Source: Kocuria rhizophila DC2201 (lineage in GTDB: Bacteria > Actinomycetota > Actinomycetes > Actinomycetales > Micrococcaceae). From it: a stretch of DNA of 64,000 nucleotides. The stretch lies in contig NC_010617.1 of assembly GCF_000010285.1 (NCBI RefSeq), positions 1,054,001 to 1,118,000 of the forward strand. The letters run 5' to 3'. The notes below the pieces were generated by a model. The model saw nothing but the letters and a program-made list of their open reading frames with translations. It was not told where the DNA came from and ran no database searches. Position 1 is the stretch's first letter. Each line of letters starts with the position of its first letter. The position numbers and the translations under genes are program-made. Below, piece after piece: positions 1 to 9,682 of this stretch.

Positions 1-1190
1 ACCGGAACAACGGTCCGGACGTGGACGACGTCGAGATCACCGAGGACGACGTCCTGCTGCCCGTGGCGGGCATCCTGGACGTGCTCGACAACTACGCGTT
101 CGTGCGCACCTCCGGCTACCTGCCGGGCCCGTCCGACGTGTACGTGAGCCTGTCCCAGGTCAAGAAGAACAACCTGCGCAAGGGCGACGCCGTGGTGGGC
201 GCCATCCGTGCCCCGCGCGAGGGCGAGCAGCACAACAACTCCCGCCAGAAGTTCTCCGCCCTGGTCCAGCTGACCTCGGTCAACGGGCGCACCCCGGAGG
301 AGAACAAGGAGCGGGTGGAGTTCAACAAGCTCGTGCCGCTGTACCCGCAGGAGCGGCTGCGCCTGGAGACCGATCCCAAGAAGATCGGTCCCCGCGTGGT
401 GGACCTGGTGGCGCCGATCGGCAAGGGCCAGCGCGGCCTGATCGTCTCCCCGCCCAAGGCCGGCAAGACCCTCATGCTGCAGTCGATCGCCAACGCGATC
501 ACCACCAACAACCCCGAGGTGCACCTCATGATGGTGCTCGTGGACGAGCGCCCCGAGGAGGTCACCGACATGCAGCGCACGGTGAAGGGCGAGGTCATCG
601 CCTCGACCTTCGACCGTCCCGCGGACGACCACACCACGGTGGCGGAGCTCGCGATCGAGCGCGCCAAGCGCCTCGTGGAGATGGGCATGGACGTGGTGGT
701 CCTGCTGGACTCCATGACCCGCCTGGGCCGCGCGTACAACCTCTCGGCTCCCGCGTCCGGGCGCATCCTCTCCGGTGGTGTGGACTCCGCGGCGCTGTAC
801 CCGCCCAAGAAGTTCTTCGGCGCCGCGCGCAACATCGAGAACGGCGGCTCGCTCACCATCCTGGCCACGGCTCTCGTGGAGACGGGCTCCAAGATGGACG
901 AGGTGATCTTCGAGGAGTTCAAGGGCACCGGCAACATGGAGCTGCGCCTGTCCCGCCAGCTGGCGGACCGCCGCATCTTCCCGGCCGTGGACGTCAACTC
1001 CTCCGGCACCCGCCGCGAGGAGAACCTGCTCTCGCCCGAGGAGATCAAGATCATGTGGCGCCTGCGCCGCGTGCTCTCCGGTCTGGAGCAGCAGCAGGCC
1101 CTGGAGCTGCTCACCAGCAAGCTGCGGGACACGCAGTCCAACGCCGAGTTCCTGATGCAGGTCCAGAAGACCACGCTGGCCGGCCACTAG
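1..1190 (+). CDS. rho: Transcription termination factor Rho (5' end outside window)
   Basis: Rho is the hexameric RNA helicase that terminates transcription. The reading frame is open from position 3, so the true start lies upstream. The visible part runs from the end of an N-terminal extension (acidic residues [10 protein letters not shown]) through the RNA-binding cold-shock-like domain ([12 protein letters not shown]) into the ATPase core. There the P-loop SPPKAGKT, the [11 protein letters not shown] segment, the Walker B region [11 protein letters not shown] and the Q-loop region [21 protein letters not shown] are intact. It ends normally at TTLAGH. The next gene, prfA, follows after 52 bases. 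High-GC actinobacteria often carry a long Arg/Asp-rich insert in the missing part; that is family knowledge and not visible here. Confidence 0.97.
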   Translation, partial: RNNGPDVDDVEITEDDVLLPVAGILDVLDNYAFVRTSGYLPGPSDVYVSLSQVKKNNLRKGDAVVGAIRAPREGEQHNNSRQKFSALVQLTSVNGRTPEENKERVEFNKLVPLYPQERLRLETDPKKIGPRVVDLVAPIGKGQRGLIVSPPKAGKTLMLQSIANAITTNNPEVHLMMVLVDERPEEVTDMQRTVKGEVIASTFDRPADDHTTVAELAIERAKRLVEMGMDVVVLLDSMTRLGRAYNLSAPASGRILSGGVDSAALYPPKKFFGAARNIENGGSLTILATALVETGSKMDEVIFEEFKGTGNMELRLSRQLADRRIFPAVDVNSSGTRREENLLSPEEIKIMWRLRRVLSGLEQQQALELLTSKLRDTQSNAEFLMQVQKTTLAGH

Positions 1191-1242
1191 GAACCGCACC
1201 CGCGGTCCGCCCGTCCCACCCGTCGATCAAGGAGTCCACCCC

Positions 1243-2352
1243 ATGTCCGATCCTGTTCAGCCGCTGCTGGACGAGCACGCCCAGCTGCAGCGTGAACTGG
1301 CGGACCCCGCCGTCCACGCGGACGCCGGACGGGCCCGGAAGCTGGGGCGCCGCTACTCGGAGCTCAACGGCATCGTGGAGGCGCACCGGCGGGTGGAGCG
1401 GCTCTCCGAGGACCTCGAGGCCGCGCGCGAGCTCGGGAGCATGGACCCCGAGCTCGCCGCGGAGGTCAAGCCGCTCGAGGAGGAGCTCGCGGTGGCCAGG
1501 GAGGCGCTGCGGCGCAAGCTGGTCCCGCGGGACCCGGACGACGGGCGCAACGTGATCCTCGAGGTCAAGGCGGGGGAGGGCGGGGACGAGTCCGCGCTGT
1601 TCGCCGGTGACCTGTTGCGCATGTACATGCGCTTCGCGGAGCAGTCCGGTCTCAAGACCGAGATCCTCTCCTCGACCCCCACCGAGCTGGGCGGCTACAA
1701 GGACGTCCAGCTGGCGGTCAAGGGCAGCTCCTCGGACCCGTCCGAGGGGGCGTGGGCCCGCTTCAAGTACGAGGGCGGGGTGCACCGGGTGCAGCGCGTG
1801 CCCGTGACCGAGTCCCAGGGCCGTGTCCACACCTCGGCCGCCGGGGTGCTCGTGTTCCCCGAGGTGGACGAGCCGGACGAGATCGACATCAGCCAGAACG
1901 ACCTCAAGATCGACGTCTACCGCTCCTCGGGCCCGGGCGGGCAGTCCGTGAACACCACGGACTCCGCCGTGCGCATCACCCACGTGCCCACGGGCATCGT
2001 GGTGTCCATGCAGAACGAGAAGTCCCAGCTGCAGAACCGTGAGGCCGCCATGCGCGTGCTGCGCGCCCGGCTGCTCGCGCACCAGCAGGAGCAGATCGAC
2101 GCGGAGAACGCCGCCGCCCGCAAGTCCCAGGTGCGCACCGTGGACCGCTCGGAGCGGATCCGCACCTACAACTTCCCGGAGAACCGGATCGCGGACCACC
2201 GCACGGGCTACAAGGCCTACAACCTGGACCACGTGCTGGACGGCGCGCTGGAACCGGTGATCGCCTCGGCGGTCGAGCTCGACGAGAAGGCCCGCCTGGA
2301 GCAGCTGGGCCAGGACTCGGCGGAGCAGGGGTCCGCGGGCCGGAGGGGCTGA
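1243..2352 (+). CDS. prfA: Peptide chain release factor 1
   Basis: Class I release factor that reads UAA and UAG and triggers peptidyl-tRNA hydrolysis. The 369 residues match the family length. The GGQ catalytic motif is at about residues 232-234 ([12 protein letters not shown]), and the anticodon-mimicking tripeptide at 187-189 is P-V-T, the RF1 type rather than the RF2 SPF. The ATG start is preceded by AAGGAG with good spacing. It begins a tight unit with prmC, whose GTG start is 4 bases after this stop; PrmC methylates the Gln of the GGQ motif, so the pair is functionally linked. Rho lies directly upstream, without the rpmE gene found between rho and prfA in mycobacteria. Confidence 0.97.
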   Translation: MSDPVQPLLDEHAQLQRELADPAVHADAGRARKLGRRYSELNGIVEAHRRVERLSEDLEAARELGSMDPELAAEVKPLEEELAVAREALRRKLVPRDPDDGRNVILEVKAGEGGDESALFAGDLLRMYMRFAEQSGLKTEILSSTPTELGGYKDVQLAVKGSSSDPSEGAWARFKYEGGVHRVQRVPVTESQGRVHTSAAGVLVFPEVDEPDEIDISQNDLKIDVYRSSGPGGQSVNTTDSAVRITHVPTGIVVSMQNEKSQLQNREAAMRVLRARLLAHQQEQIDAENAAARKSQVRTVDRSERIRTYNFPENRIADHRTGYKAYNLDHVLDGALEPVIASAVELDEKARLEQLGQDSAEQGSAGRRG

Positions 2353-2356
2353 CCCG

Positions 2357-3226
2357 GTGGGCAGCACACTCGCCCAGGCCATCGCGTGGGCCCGCGCCGA
2401 GCTCACCGCGGCCGGTGTGGCCTCCCCGGACAACGACGCCGCCCTGCTCGCCGCCCACGCGCTCGGGCTCTCCCGCGGTGAGACCGAGGCCCGGGCGATC
2501 CTGGGGTCTCCGGAGCCGGAGGGGTACCGCGAGCTGGTGCACCGCAGGGCCGCGCGCGAGCCCCTGCAGCACATCACGGGCACGGCCCCCTTCCGCCAGC
2601 TCGAGCTCGCCGTGGGGCCCGGGGTCTTCGTGCCCCGTCCTGAGACGGAGCTGCTCGTCCAGCTCGCCCTGGACCACGCGCGTGCGTGGCGCGAGGCCGG
2701 CGAGGTCCATCCCGCGGTGATCGACCTGGGCACGGGCTCGGGGGCCATCGCCCTGGCCGTGGCGAGCGAGGACCCCGCGTGCCGGGTCACCGCCGTGGAG
2801 CGGGAGCCCGCCGCCCTGGCGTGGACCCGTCGCAACCTCGCGGGCACCCGGGTGCGGCTGCTGGAGTGCGACTACCGGGACGTCTCGGTGCCCACCGCCG
2901 GGCGGTTCTGCGTGGTGGTCACCAACCCGCCCTACGTCCCCGAGACGGACGTCCCGCGTGATCCCGAGGTGCGGGAGCACGATCCCGCCACGGCCCTCTA
3001 CGGCGGGGACGCCACGGGGATGCGCCACCCGCTCGCGGCCATGGACACGGCCGTGCGGGTGCTGCGCCCCGGGGGGTCGTTCATCATGGAGCATGCGGAG
3101 TCCCAGGTCGAGGCCGTGGCGCACGCGCTGCGCGAGCGGAGTTTCCGCAACGTGGAGCTGCACCGCGACCTCACGGACCGTCCCCGGGCCACCAGCGCGG
3201 TGCTGCCCGGGGACCCCGGCAGCTGA
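2357..3226 (+). CDS. prmC: Release factor glutamine methyltransferase
   Basis: S-adenosylmethionine-dependent enzyme that N5-methylates the Gln of the GGQ motif in release factors. The 289 residues have the small helical N-terminal domain, the VIDLGTGSGAIALAVA SAM-binding motif and the diagnostic NPPYVP motif that binds the glutamine side chain. GTG start with GGAGGGG about 8 bases upstream. Translation is probably coupled to prfA. The following gene starts about 100 bases later. Confidence 0.95.
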   Translation: MGSTLAQAIAWARAELTAAGVASPDNDAALLAAHALGLSRGETEARAILGSPEPEGYRELVHRRAAREPLQHITGTAPFRQLELAVGPGVFVPRPETELLVQLALDHARAWREAGEVHPAVIDLGTGSGAIALAVASEDPACRVTAVEREPAALAWTRRNLAGTRVRLLECDYRDVSVPTAGRFCVVVTNPPYVPETDVPRDPEVREHDPATALYGGDATGMRHPLAAMDTAVRVLRPGGSFIMEHAESQVEAVAHALRERSFRNVELHRDLTDRPRATSAVLPGDPGS

Positions 3227-3332
3227 GCCGCGGCCGGGCACGGCCACCGCGCCGGCGGGTCAGCCCGGCCGGGCGGCGCGGCGACGGCGCGCGGAACGCA
3301 CACAGACAGACGGAGAGCGTGAGGAGTTGCTC

Positions 3333-4397
3333 GTGAGCGAGATCATGTCCTGCGGGACGCAGGAGGAGCTGGAAGCCGCCGTGGCGCGGGCCGCGGAGGT
3401 GGCCGGGGACGGCGAGTGCGTGGTGCTGCCCACCGACACCGTCTACGGCATCGGGTGCGACGCCTTCTCGGCCCCGGGCGTGCAGGGGCTGCTCGGCGCC
3501 AAGGGGCGCACGCGGGAGATGCCCCCGCCCGTGCTCATCGCCCGCCCGGAGGTCATGGACGCCCTCGCGGACGAGATCTCGGACGACGCCCGCGCCCTGG
3601 CCCGGGCGTTCTGGCCCGGTGCCCTGACCATCGTGTGCTGGGCGCGGCCCTCGCTCGGGTGGGACCTCGGCGAGACCCACGGGACGGTGGCCCTGCGTGT
3701 TCCCGACGACGCCGTGACCCGCGCGGTGCTGGAGCGGGTGGGCCCCATGGCGGTCTCCTCCGCCAACCGCACGGGGATGCCCGCGGCCCGCACGGCCGAG
3801 CAGGCCCGGGAGATGCTCCAGGACCGCGTGGCGCTGTACCTCGAGGCCGGGCCCCGGCCCGTCCGGGAACCGGCCGCCGGTGCGCGGGACGCCGCCTCGA
3901 CCATCGTGGACTGCACGGGGGAGACCCCGGTGGTGCTGCGCCACGGCGCCATCACCCTGCAGCGGCTGCGCGAGGTGGTGCCGGCCGTGCACGGGGGTGG
4001 CACGGAGGACGCGCCCGCACCGACCGAGCCCGGCGCGGATCCCGCGAGCGCGGCGCCAGGGACGACCGGTGCGTCGGTTCCGGGCTCGGGTGCCGGAAAC
4101 GACGCCGCTGCTCACGCCGACGGCTCTGCCGTGCCGGCCACTTCTCCGGCCGGGGAGAGCGGGGCGGACACCGCGGACCAGGAACTCATCACCGCCATGG
4201 TGCAGGATGCCGCCGGATCGGACACCGCTTCCGTGGACCAGCTCCGGGACCGTGACGGCTCACCGGAACCGCGCTGGAACGGCACCCGGGCGCTCAGCAT
4301 GGACGAGGCGCAGCTGCTGGTGGCGGGGGACCGGGACGAGAGCGCGAGTATGCGGGCCCACCACGATCTGCCCGGCGAGGACCGCCCCGCGCACTGA
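3333..4397 (+). CDS. Threonylcarbamoyl-AMP synthase (Sua5/YrdC/TsaC family) with long C-terminal tail
   Basis: Makes threonylcarbamoyl-adenylate for the t6A37 modification of tRNAs. The YrdC fold spans about residues 1-210 and shows LPTDTVYGIG, the K-x-R stretch AKGRTREMPPPVLIARPEV and the SSANRTG motif. About 140 further residues are low-complexity and rich in Ala, Gly, Pro, Thr and Asp, and do not look like the usual Sua5 C-terminal domain. GTG at 3333 follows GAGGAG with 6-base spacing; ATG 3345 is an in-frame alternative. The prfA-prmC-Sua5 order matches M. tuberculosis Rv1299-Rv1301. Family assignment is firm; the role of the tail is unknown. Confidence 0.9.
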   Translation: MSEIMSCGTQEELEAAVARAAEVAGDGECVVLPTDTVYGIGCDAFSAPGVQGLLGAKGRTREMPPPVLIARPEVMDALADEISDDARALARAFWPGALTIVCWARPSLGWDLGETHGTVALRVPDDAVTRAVLERVGPMAVSSANRTGMPAARTAEQAREMLQDRVALYLEAGPRPVREPAAGARDAASTIVDCTGETPVVLRHGAITLQRLREVVPAVHGGGTEDAPAPTEPGADPASAAPGTTGASVPGSGAGNDAAAHADGSAVPATSPAGESGADTADQELITAMVQDAAGSDTASVDQLRDRDGSPEPRWNGTRALSMDEAQLLVAGDRDESASMRAHHDLPGEDRPAH

Positions 4398-4412
4398 GCG
4401 CACGTGCACGGT

Positions 4413-4505
4413 TCGCACGGCATGCGTGAACCCAACACACGGGTCGCACGGCGCACGCCCGCCGATCGCACGGCGCACGCGCACCCAGCGCGCGGATCGC
4501 ACGGC
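4413..4505. repeat. Four spaced copies of TCGCACGGC in a convergent spacer
   Basis: The nonamer TCGCACGGC occurs at 4413, 4444, 4466 and 4497, mostly followed by variants of GCACGC. The spacer (4398-4662) lies between the convergent ends of the Sua5-type gene and the epimerase gene. No convincing reading frame or simple terminator hairpin was found. It looks like a diverged short tandem duplication. Confidence 0.55.
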
Positions 4506-4662
4506 AGAGGCGGACTGGGCGGACGGTGGCACCGCACCTCGGCGGCGTCGTTCCCGGCGCATGCGGCGGACGAGCCGGACCGACGCGTGCACCCGGGTCG
4601 CATGCCACCGGGCCTTGAGGAAGATGTCCGCGGACCGGGTGGGCGCCGCGGCCCGCCGGGTC

Positions 4663-5631
4663 TCAGCGTCCGAGGGCCAGGTGCGCCTGGCGCAGGACCT
4701 CCTGGACGTGGGGCTCGGGGAGCACACCGTTCTCGTGGGCCCACCCGGGGACCTGCTCCTGGCCGAACCACGTGACCTCCAGGCGGCGGATGGCCCCGGC
4801 GTAGCGGTGGCCCGCGACTCCCGAGGCGAAGCGCGCCGAGGCGATCGCCGCGCGGCACAGCCACGGCGGCAGGGCCAGGGGATCGCGGCGGCCCGCGTCG
4901 CGCAGCACGGAACCGGTGGTCGCGCCCTCCCAGGGCTGCAGGATCACCGGGGGCAGGGGCCGCGGGAACTCGCCGACCGCCACCGTGAACTGCGCGAGCG
5001 CGGTCACGGACGTCACGGGGGTGTGCGCGGAACCGTCCCCGGCCACGGAGCTCAGGGGGGAGGACGCGAAGCGCGCGAGCATACGGGTGGTGCGGCGCTC
5101 GCTGCCCATCACCGAGGTCGCCCGGATCACGGTGAGCTGGGGAGCGCCCTGCTCGGAGCGCCACTCGGAGTGCAGGCGGTACAGGGCGGACTCGCCCAGC
5201 GCCTTGGAGAAGGAGTAGGGGGAGAACGGGGCGGTGCGGATGGACTCGTCGAGCACCGGGGCGTCCGCCTGCACGGAGGCCGAGCTCATGTGGATCACCC
5301 GGCGCACCCCCGTGCGGTGGGCCGCCAGGGCCACGAGCACCGGCAGCAGGGCGTTGGCCCCGGTGAGGGACTGCTGGTGCGTCTGGTCCGGGGCGGCCAG
5401 GCCCGCGGCGTTGACCACCGTGTCCGCTCCCGCGAAGGAGTCGGCCAGGTAGTCGATCACCGACTCCAGCCGCTGGGCGTGCTCCACGAGGTGGTGGACG
5501 GTCGTGGCCGGCGAGGCGAGACGCGGCGAGGCCACCGGTGTCACCGGGATCTCCCGTGCCTGCAGGGCCGTGGTGATGGCGGAACCGATGAAGCCCGTGG
5601 CTCCGAGCACGCGCCAGCTGTGAACCGTCAC
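4663..5631 (-). CDS. NAD-dependent epimerase/dehydratase family protein
   Basis: Extended short-chain dehydrogenase of 322 residues. It has the N-terminal dinucleotide-binding GATGFIGS, a central SSASVQ segment and the catalytic YSFSK (YxxxK). Such enzymes act on nucleotide sugars; the exact substrate cannot be read from the sequence. GTG start at 5631, chosen because GGAGGAG lies 7 bases upstream; a longer frame would run into the divergent promoter region. It is transcribed away from the glycosyltransferase genes next door, suggesting but not proving a role in the same envelope polymer. Confidence 0.85.
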   Translation of the reverse strand: MTVHSWRVLGATGFIGSAITTALQAREIPVTPVASPRLASPATTVHHLVEHAQRLESVIDYLADSFAGADTVVNAAGLAAPDQTHQQSLTGANALLPVLVALAAHRTGVRRVIHMSSASVQADAPVLDESIRTAPFSPYSFSKALGESALYRLHSEWRSEQGAPQLTVIRATSVMGSERRTTRMLARFASSPLSSVAGDGSAHTPVTSVTALAQFTVAVGEFPRPLPPVILQPWEGATTGSVLRDAGRRDPLALPPWLCRAAIASARFASGVAGHRYAGAIRRLEVTWFGQEQVPGWAHENGVLPEPHVQEVLRQAHLALGR

Positions 5632-5665
5632 TGTGTGTCTCCTCCCGTGGTGGTGCGTCCATCGT

Positions 5666-5671
5666 ACGGTA
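5666..5671 (-). promoter_or_regulatory. Candidate -10 element (TACCGT) of the epimerase gene
   Basis: Reading the minus strand, TACCGT lies about 35 bases before the GTG start, leaving a short leader that contains the GGAGGAG ribosome-binding site. No clear -35 element. Confidence 0.35.
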
Positions 5672-5751
5672 GCGCCCCGGAGCGCTCCGGGGACCTCCAC
5701 CGGCACGGCGCGGGTGCCCCGACGTCCAGCCGGCCTCCGGGTGCGCGTTGA

Positions 5752-5757
5752 TAGACT
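5752..5757 (+). promoter_or_regulatory. Candidate -10 element (TAGACT) of the glycosyltransferase operon
   Basis: TAGACT within the 220-base divergent spacer 5632-5851. It would give an untranslated leader of roughly 90 bases before the ATG at 5852. This may be the promoter for the envelope genes and possibly read on into atp. Weak evidence. Confidence 0.3.
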
Positions 5758-5851
5758 CCGACAGTTCACCGGCACCCGGCACGCTCCCCACCGGGCGGGC
5801 CCGCCGCGGAACGGATCAGCACCGCACACCACGAGTCGTCCCGGGGGCGTC

Positions 5852-6784
5852 ATGACCGCAAGCAGTCCGAAGGCCGCCGCCCAGTCGGGCACGAACGTGG
5901 GTGTCGCGTGCGTCACGCAGGACCGCCCCGAGGACGTCGCCACCCTGATCGACGCGCTGCGGGTCCAGACCGACCCCGTCGCGAGTCTGAGCCTCGTGGA
6001 CGCCGGGCGCACCCCGTTGGACGAGGCGGAGCTGCGCGAGCGGATCGGGGGAGCGTTCGAGCTGAACTACCGCCGCTCCGAGGCCAACCTCGGCGGTGCC
6101 GGCGGTTTCGCCCTGGCGATTCTCACCGCGCTCGCGAGTGGTGCGCAGCAGGTGTGGCTCATGGACGACGACGCCCACCCCGAGGACCCCGACTGCCTGC
6201 GGATCCTTCGCGCGGCCGCCCGCGACCGCGGCCTGGCCGTGGTCTCACCGCTGATCGTGGCCCCGCAGGACCACAGCCTGCTGTCCTTCCCGTACCGACT
6301 GGAGGGCGGGATCACCCACCGGCGCGCGGACCTCGAGCCCCTGGGCTTCCTGGACTCGTACGCCAACTTCTTCAACGGTGCCCTCGTGGACGAGTCCGTG
6401 TTCTTCCGGGTGGGGCTGCCGGACTTCAAGCTGTTCCTGCGCGGGGACGAGGTGGACTTCCTCGTGCGGCTGCGCCGGAGCGGGCTGCCGTTCGGCACGG
6501 TCACCACCACCGCGGTGTCCCACCCGCCGGGATGGGACGAGGAGCACGTGGTGGTCCCGGGCAGGCTGCAGGTGCTGATCCCCCCGGGGGAGTTCAAGCA
6601 GCGCCACTTCTTCCGCAACCGCGGCTACGTCTCGTGGCACTACAAGCGCGTGGTGCAGCTGGGCGCGGACGCGATCGGCTACCCCGCCCACTACCTCAGG
6701 AACCGCGACCTGAAGGGGCTGCGGACCTGGGCCAAGCTCTACACGGACGGCATGCGCGGGCGGGGTTTCGGTGGCCCTCGCTGA
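5852..6784 (+). CDS. Family 2 glycosyltransferase
   Basis: GT-A fold glycosyltransferase of 310 residues. The nucleotide-binding start is GVACVTQDRPEDVATLIDAL, followed by NLGGAGGFALAI and the metal-binding WLMDDDAHPEDPD acidic cluster. RGDEVDFLVRLRRSG resembles the acceptor/catalytic region of galactofuranosyl- and rhamnosyl-transferases (GlfT-like). No membrane span, so cytoplasmic. ATG 5852 chosen because homology begins shortly after it. The next glycosyltransferase overlaps it by 14 bases. Donor and acceptor sugars are unknown. Confidence 0.88.
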   Translation: MTASSPKAAAQSGTNVGVACVTQDRPEDVATLIDALRVQTDPVASLSLVDAGRTPLDEAELRERIGGAFELNYRRSEANLGGAGGFALAILTALASGAQQVWLMDDDAHPEDPDCLRILRAAARDRGLAVVSPLIVAPQDHSLLSFPYRLEGGITHRRADLEPLGFLDSYANFFNGALVDESVFFRVGLPDFKLFLRGDEVDFLVRLRRSGLPFGTVTTTAVSHPPGWDEEHVVVPGRLQVLIPPGEFKQRHFFRNRGYVSWHYKRVVQLGADAIGYPAHYLRNRDLKGLRTWAKLYTDGMRGRGFGGPR

Positions 6785-7631
6785 GGCCCTGGACCCTGCC
6801 GGGTTCCCCGTCCCGTTCTCGGTGCTGCTGCCCGTGTACCGGGCGGACACGCCGGAGCGGCTGCGTCGGGCCGTGGAGTCCAACACCGTGGAGCAGACCC
6901 GCCCGCCCGCGGAGGTGCTGATCGTCCAGGACGGCCCCGTGGCGGCGTCGTTGGACCGTGAGATCCACCGCCTCGAGGCCGAGTCCCCGGTGCCCGTGCG
7001 GGTGCTGCGCCTGGCGCGCAACCAGGGCCTCGCGCACGCCCTGGACGCCGCCCTGCCACGGTGCGCGCACGACGTCGTCGCGCGGGCCGACGCGGACGAC
7101 GTCGCCTACCCGCGGCGCTTCGAGCTGCAGCTGCCGCTCGTGGAGGACGGCGCGGACCTTGTGGGCGCGTCCATGCACGAGATCGGCGACGACGAGTCCC
7201 GGCCCGTGGCCCTGCGCACGGCACCCGTGGGTGCCGAGCGGATCGCGGCCGTGAGCCGGCGCCGCAACCCGATCTCCCACCCCACTGTGGTGTTCCGGCG
7301 CAGCGCAGTCCAGGCCGTGGGCGGCTACGAGGACGTCCCGATGGCCGAGGACTACTGGCTGTGGGCCAGGATGCTGCACGCGGGCGCGGACGTGCGCAAC
7401 GTCGCGGAACCCCTGGTGGGCTACCGGATCTCGGCGGGCTCCTACGAGCGCCGCGGCGGCTACCGCGTGCTGCGGGCCGAACTGGGTCTGCAGGCCCGGC
7501 TGCGGTCCCTCGGGCACGTGGGGTTCCTACAATGGGCCACGAACGTCATGGTGCGTGGCGGCTACCGGTTCGTGCCCCTGCGGGTGCGCGAGACCGCCTA
7601 CCGGCTCATGGTGGGCCCCCGCAACGGCTGA
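6771..7631 (+). CDS. Family 2 glycosyltransferase
   Basis: 286-residue GT-A glycosyltransferase starting FSVLLPVYRADTPERLRRAV, with VLIVQDGP, the NQGLAHALDAAL segment and the metal-binding ARADADDVAYPRRFE (DxD type). AEDYWLWARMLHAG matches the conserved ED-Y-LW motif of this family. GTG start inside the end of the upstream gene (14-base overlap), indicating translational coupling. Two consecutive GT2 enzymes suggest successive additions to a lipid-linked oligosaccharide; specificity unknown. Confidence 0.87.
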   Translation: MALAEALDPAGFPVPFSVLLPVYRADTPERLRRAVESNTVEQTRPPAEVLIVQDGPVAASLDREIHRLEAESPVPVRVLRLARNQGLAHALDAALPRCAHDVVARADADDVAYPRRFELQLPLVEDGADLVGASMHEIGDDESRPVALRTAPVGAERIAAVSRRRNPISHPTVVFRRSAVQAVGGYEDVPMAEDYWLWARMLHAGADVRNVAEPLVGYRISAGSYERRGGYRVLRAELGLQARLRSLGHVGFLQWATNVMVRGGYRFVPLRVRETAYRLMVGPRNG

Positions 7632-7660
7632 GCCGCGCACCCGAAAGGACTTGTCACCCC

Positions 7661-9682
7661 ATGGTCAACCCCGTCACCACCCCCCGAGCGGACAAACCGG
7701 TCGCGTGGCTGTGGATCCAGATGATCCTGGACTCGGTTGCGTGGATCGTGGCGCTGTGGGTGGCCGTGCTGCTGCGCTTCGAGCTGCACATCGAGCTGGT
7801 CTCCGTGGGCGGGGTGGTCGTCGCGTGCCTCGTGGCGGTGGTGCTGCAGCTGCTCGTGGGGTTCTCCTTCGCCCTGTACAAGGGGCGCTACTCGTTCGGC
7901 AGCTTCGAGGAGGCCAAGCTGCTGGTGGTGGTCACGGTGATCGTGACCGCCCTGCTCGAGGGCGTGCTGCTGGTCTTCGGCGTCTCGCTGTGGATCCCAC
8001 GGTCCCTCGGTTTCATCGCCTTCCCCTTCGCGTGCCTGCTGATGGCCGCGTTCCGCTACCTCAAGCGCATGTACCAGGAGTCCACGGCCAAGCCCGGTGA
8101 CCAGGCCCAGAACGTGGTGATCTTCGGCGCCGGTGCGCTCGGCACGTTCCTGGTCCACCGCATGATGCAGGACCCGGCCTCGGGCTTCCTGCCGGTGGCC
8201 CTGCTCGACGACGACCCCGCCAAGAAGCACCTGCGGATTTCCTCCGTGCCGGTCATGGGCACCCTGCACGACGCCGCCTCCGTCCTGGAGCACACGCGCG
8301 CCGGGGTGCTGATCGTGGCCGTCGCGGACGTGGACCCCCGCACCATGCGCCGCGTCTCCGACGCCGTGGAGGGCACGGGCACCCGCGTGATGACCGTCCC
8401 GCCGCTGAGCGACATGCTCACCGGCGCGCACCAGAGCGTGGACCTGCGGGACATCTCCATGGAGGACCTGATCGGGCGCCGCCCCGTGGACATCCACGTG
8501 GACGCGATCGCCGGCTACGTCACGGGCAAGCGCGTGCTGGTCACCGGTGCCGGCGGCTCCATCGGCTCCGAGCTGTGCCGCCAGCTCGTGGGCTTCGAGC
8601 CGTCCGAGCTGATCATGGTGGACCGGGACGAGTCCGGGCTGCAGGCCACCCAGATCTCCATCACCGGCCGCGGGCTGCTGGACGGCAACGACACCGTGCT
8701 GTGCGACATCCGGGACACCGACGCCGTGTCCAAGGTCTTCGAGGACCGCCGCCCCCAGGTGGTCTTCCACGCCGCGGCCCTCAAGCACGTCTCCCTGCTG
8801 GAGCAGTACCCGGACGAGGCCTGGAAGACCAACGTGATGGGCTCCCTGCACGTGCTCAGCGCGGCGGCCGCCGTGGACGTGGACGTGTTCGTGAACATCT
8901 CCACGGACAAGGCGGCCAACCCCACCACGGCCCTGGGACACTCCAAGCGCGTCGCGGAGAAGCTCACCGCCTGGATGGGGGACCGCACGGGCAAGCGCTA
9001 CGCGTCCGTGCGCTTCGGCAACGTGTTCGGTTCGCGCGGGTCCATGCTGCCGCTGTTCGCGGAGCAGATCCGCCAGGGCGGGCCCATCACGGTCACCCAC
9101 CCGGACGCCACCCGCTACTTCATGACCATCCCGGAGGCCTGTCAGCTGGTGATCCAGGCCGGAGCGATCGCCCGCGGGGGAGAGGTGCTCATCCTGGACA
9201 TGGGCCAGCCCGTGCGGATCATGGACATCGCCCAGCGGCTGCGCTCGATGTCCGGGCGGGAGGACATCCGCATCGAGATCACCGGGCTGCGCCACGGCGA
9301 GAAGCTGCACGAGGACCTCATCGGGGCGGGGGAGACGGACGAGCGCCCCTTGCACCCCAAGATCTCCCACGCCAAGGCCGAACGCCTGGACCCGGCCAAC
9401 CTGGACCGCCACGTGTGGAAGGTGCGCGGCGGGATGATGTTCACCGGCTCCATCCCGCAGGTCGCGGTCAGCACCCAGCCGAGGATCACCGACTTCTCGG
9501 TGCCGCGCGCCGCGGAGCGCTCGGGCACCTCCGGCGGTCGGCGCGACGACGACGCCGCCCCGGGATCGTCCGGCTCCTCCGCTCCCGGTGGCGCCACCTC
9601 GGCCGCCACGACCCCGGTGCCCCCGGACGAGCCGGGCTCCGGCCACCCCGGTGGCACCGCGCGGACGGGAGGGGACTCATGA
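7661..9682 (+). CDS. Membrane nucleotide-sugar 4,6-dehydratase/epimerase (CapD/FlaA1-like)
   Basis: 673-residue polysaccharide biosynthesis protein. Four hydrophobic segments fall in about residues 15-140. A first Rossmann-like domain follows (VVIFGAGALGTFL, about 150) and then the catalytic SDR domain starting VLVTGAGGSIGSELCRQL (about 290). NISTDKAANPTTALGHSKRVAE contains the variant catalytic triad typical of this family. The tail after about residue 620 is Gly/Ser/Pro/Ala-rich. Family members convert UDP-GlcNAc-type sugars for capsule or O-polymer synthesis. GAAAGGA lies upstream of ATG 7661. The stop overlaps the ATG of the next gene. Confidence 0.9.
   Translation: MVNPVTTPRADKPVAWLWIQMILDSVAWIVALWVAVLLRFELHIELVSVGGVVVACLVAVVLQLLVGFSFALYKGRYSFGSFEEAKLLVVVTVIVTALLEGVLLVFGVSLWIPRSLGFIAFPFACLLMAAFRYLKRMYQESTAKPGDQAQNVVIFGAGALGTFLVHRMMQDPASGFLPVALLDDDPAKKHLRISSVPVMGTLHDAASVLEHTRAGVLIVAVADVDPRTMRRVSDAVEGTGTRVMTVPPLSDMLTGAHQSVDLRDISMEDLIGRRPVDIHVDAIAGYVTGKRVLVTGAGGSIGSELCRQLVGFEPSELIMVDRDESGLQATQISITGRGLLDGNDTVLCDIRDTDAVSKVFEDRRPQVVFHAAALKHVSLLEQYPDEAWKTNVMGSLHVLSAAAAVDVDVFVNISTDKAANPTTALGHSKRVAEKLTAWMGDRTGKRYASVRFGNVFGSRGSMLPLFAEQIRQGGPITVTHPDATRYFMTIPEACQLVIQAGAIARGGEVLILDMGQPVRIMDIAQRLRSMSGREDIRIEITGLRHGEKLHEDLIGAGETDERPLHPKISHAKAERLDPANLDRHVWKVRGGMMFTGSIPQVAVSTQPRITDFSVPRAAERSGTSGGRRDDDAAPGSSGSSAPGGATSAATTPVPPDEPGSGHPGGTARTGGDS

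Noticed and set aside
4398-4662. Possible CRISPR-like spacing of the TCGCACGGC copies
   Set aside because: Repeats are only 9 bases, spacing is irregular, and no cas gene is present.
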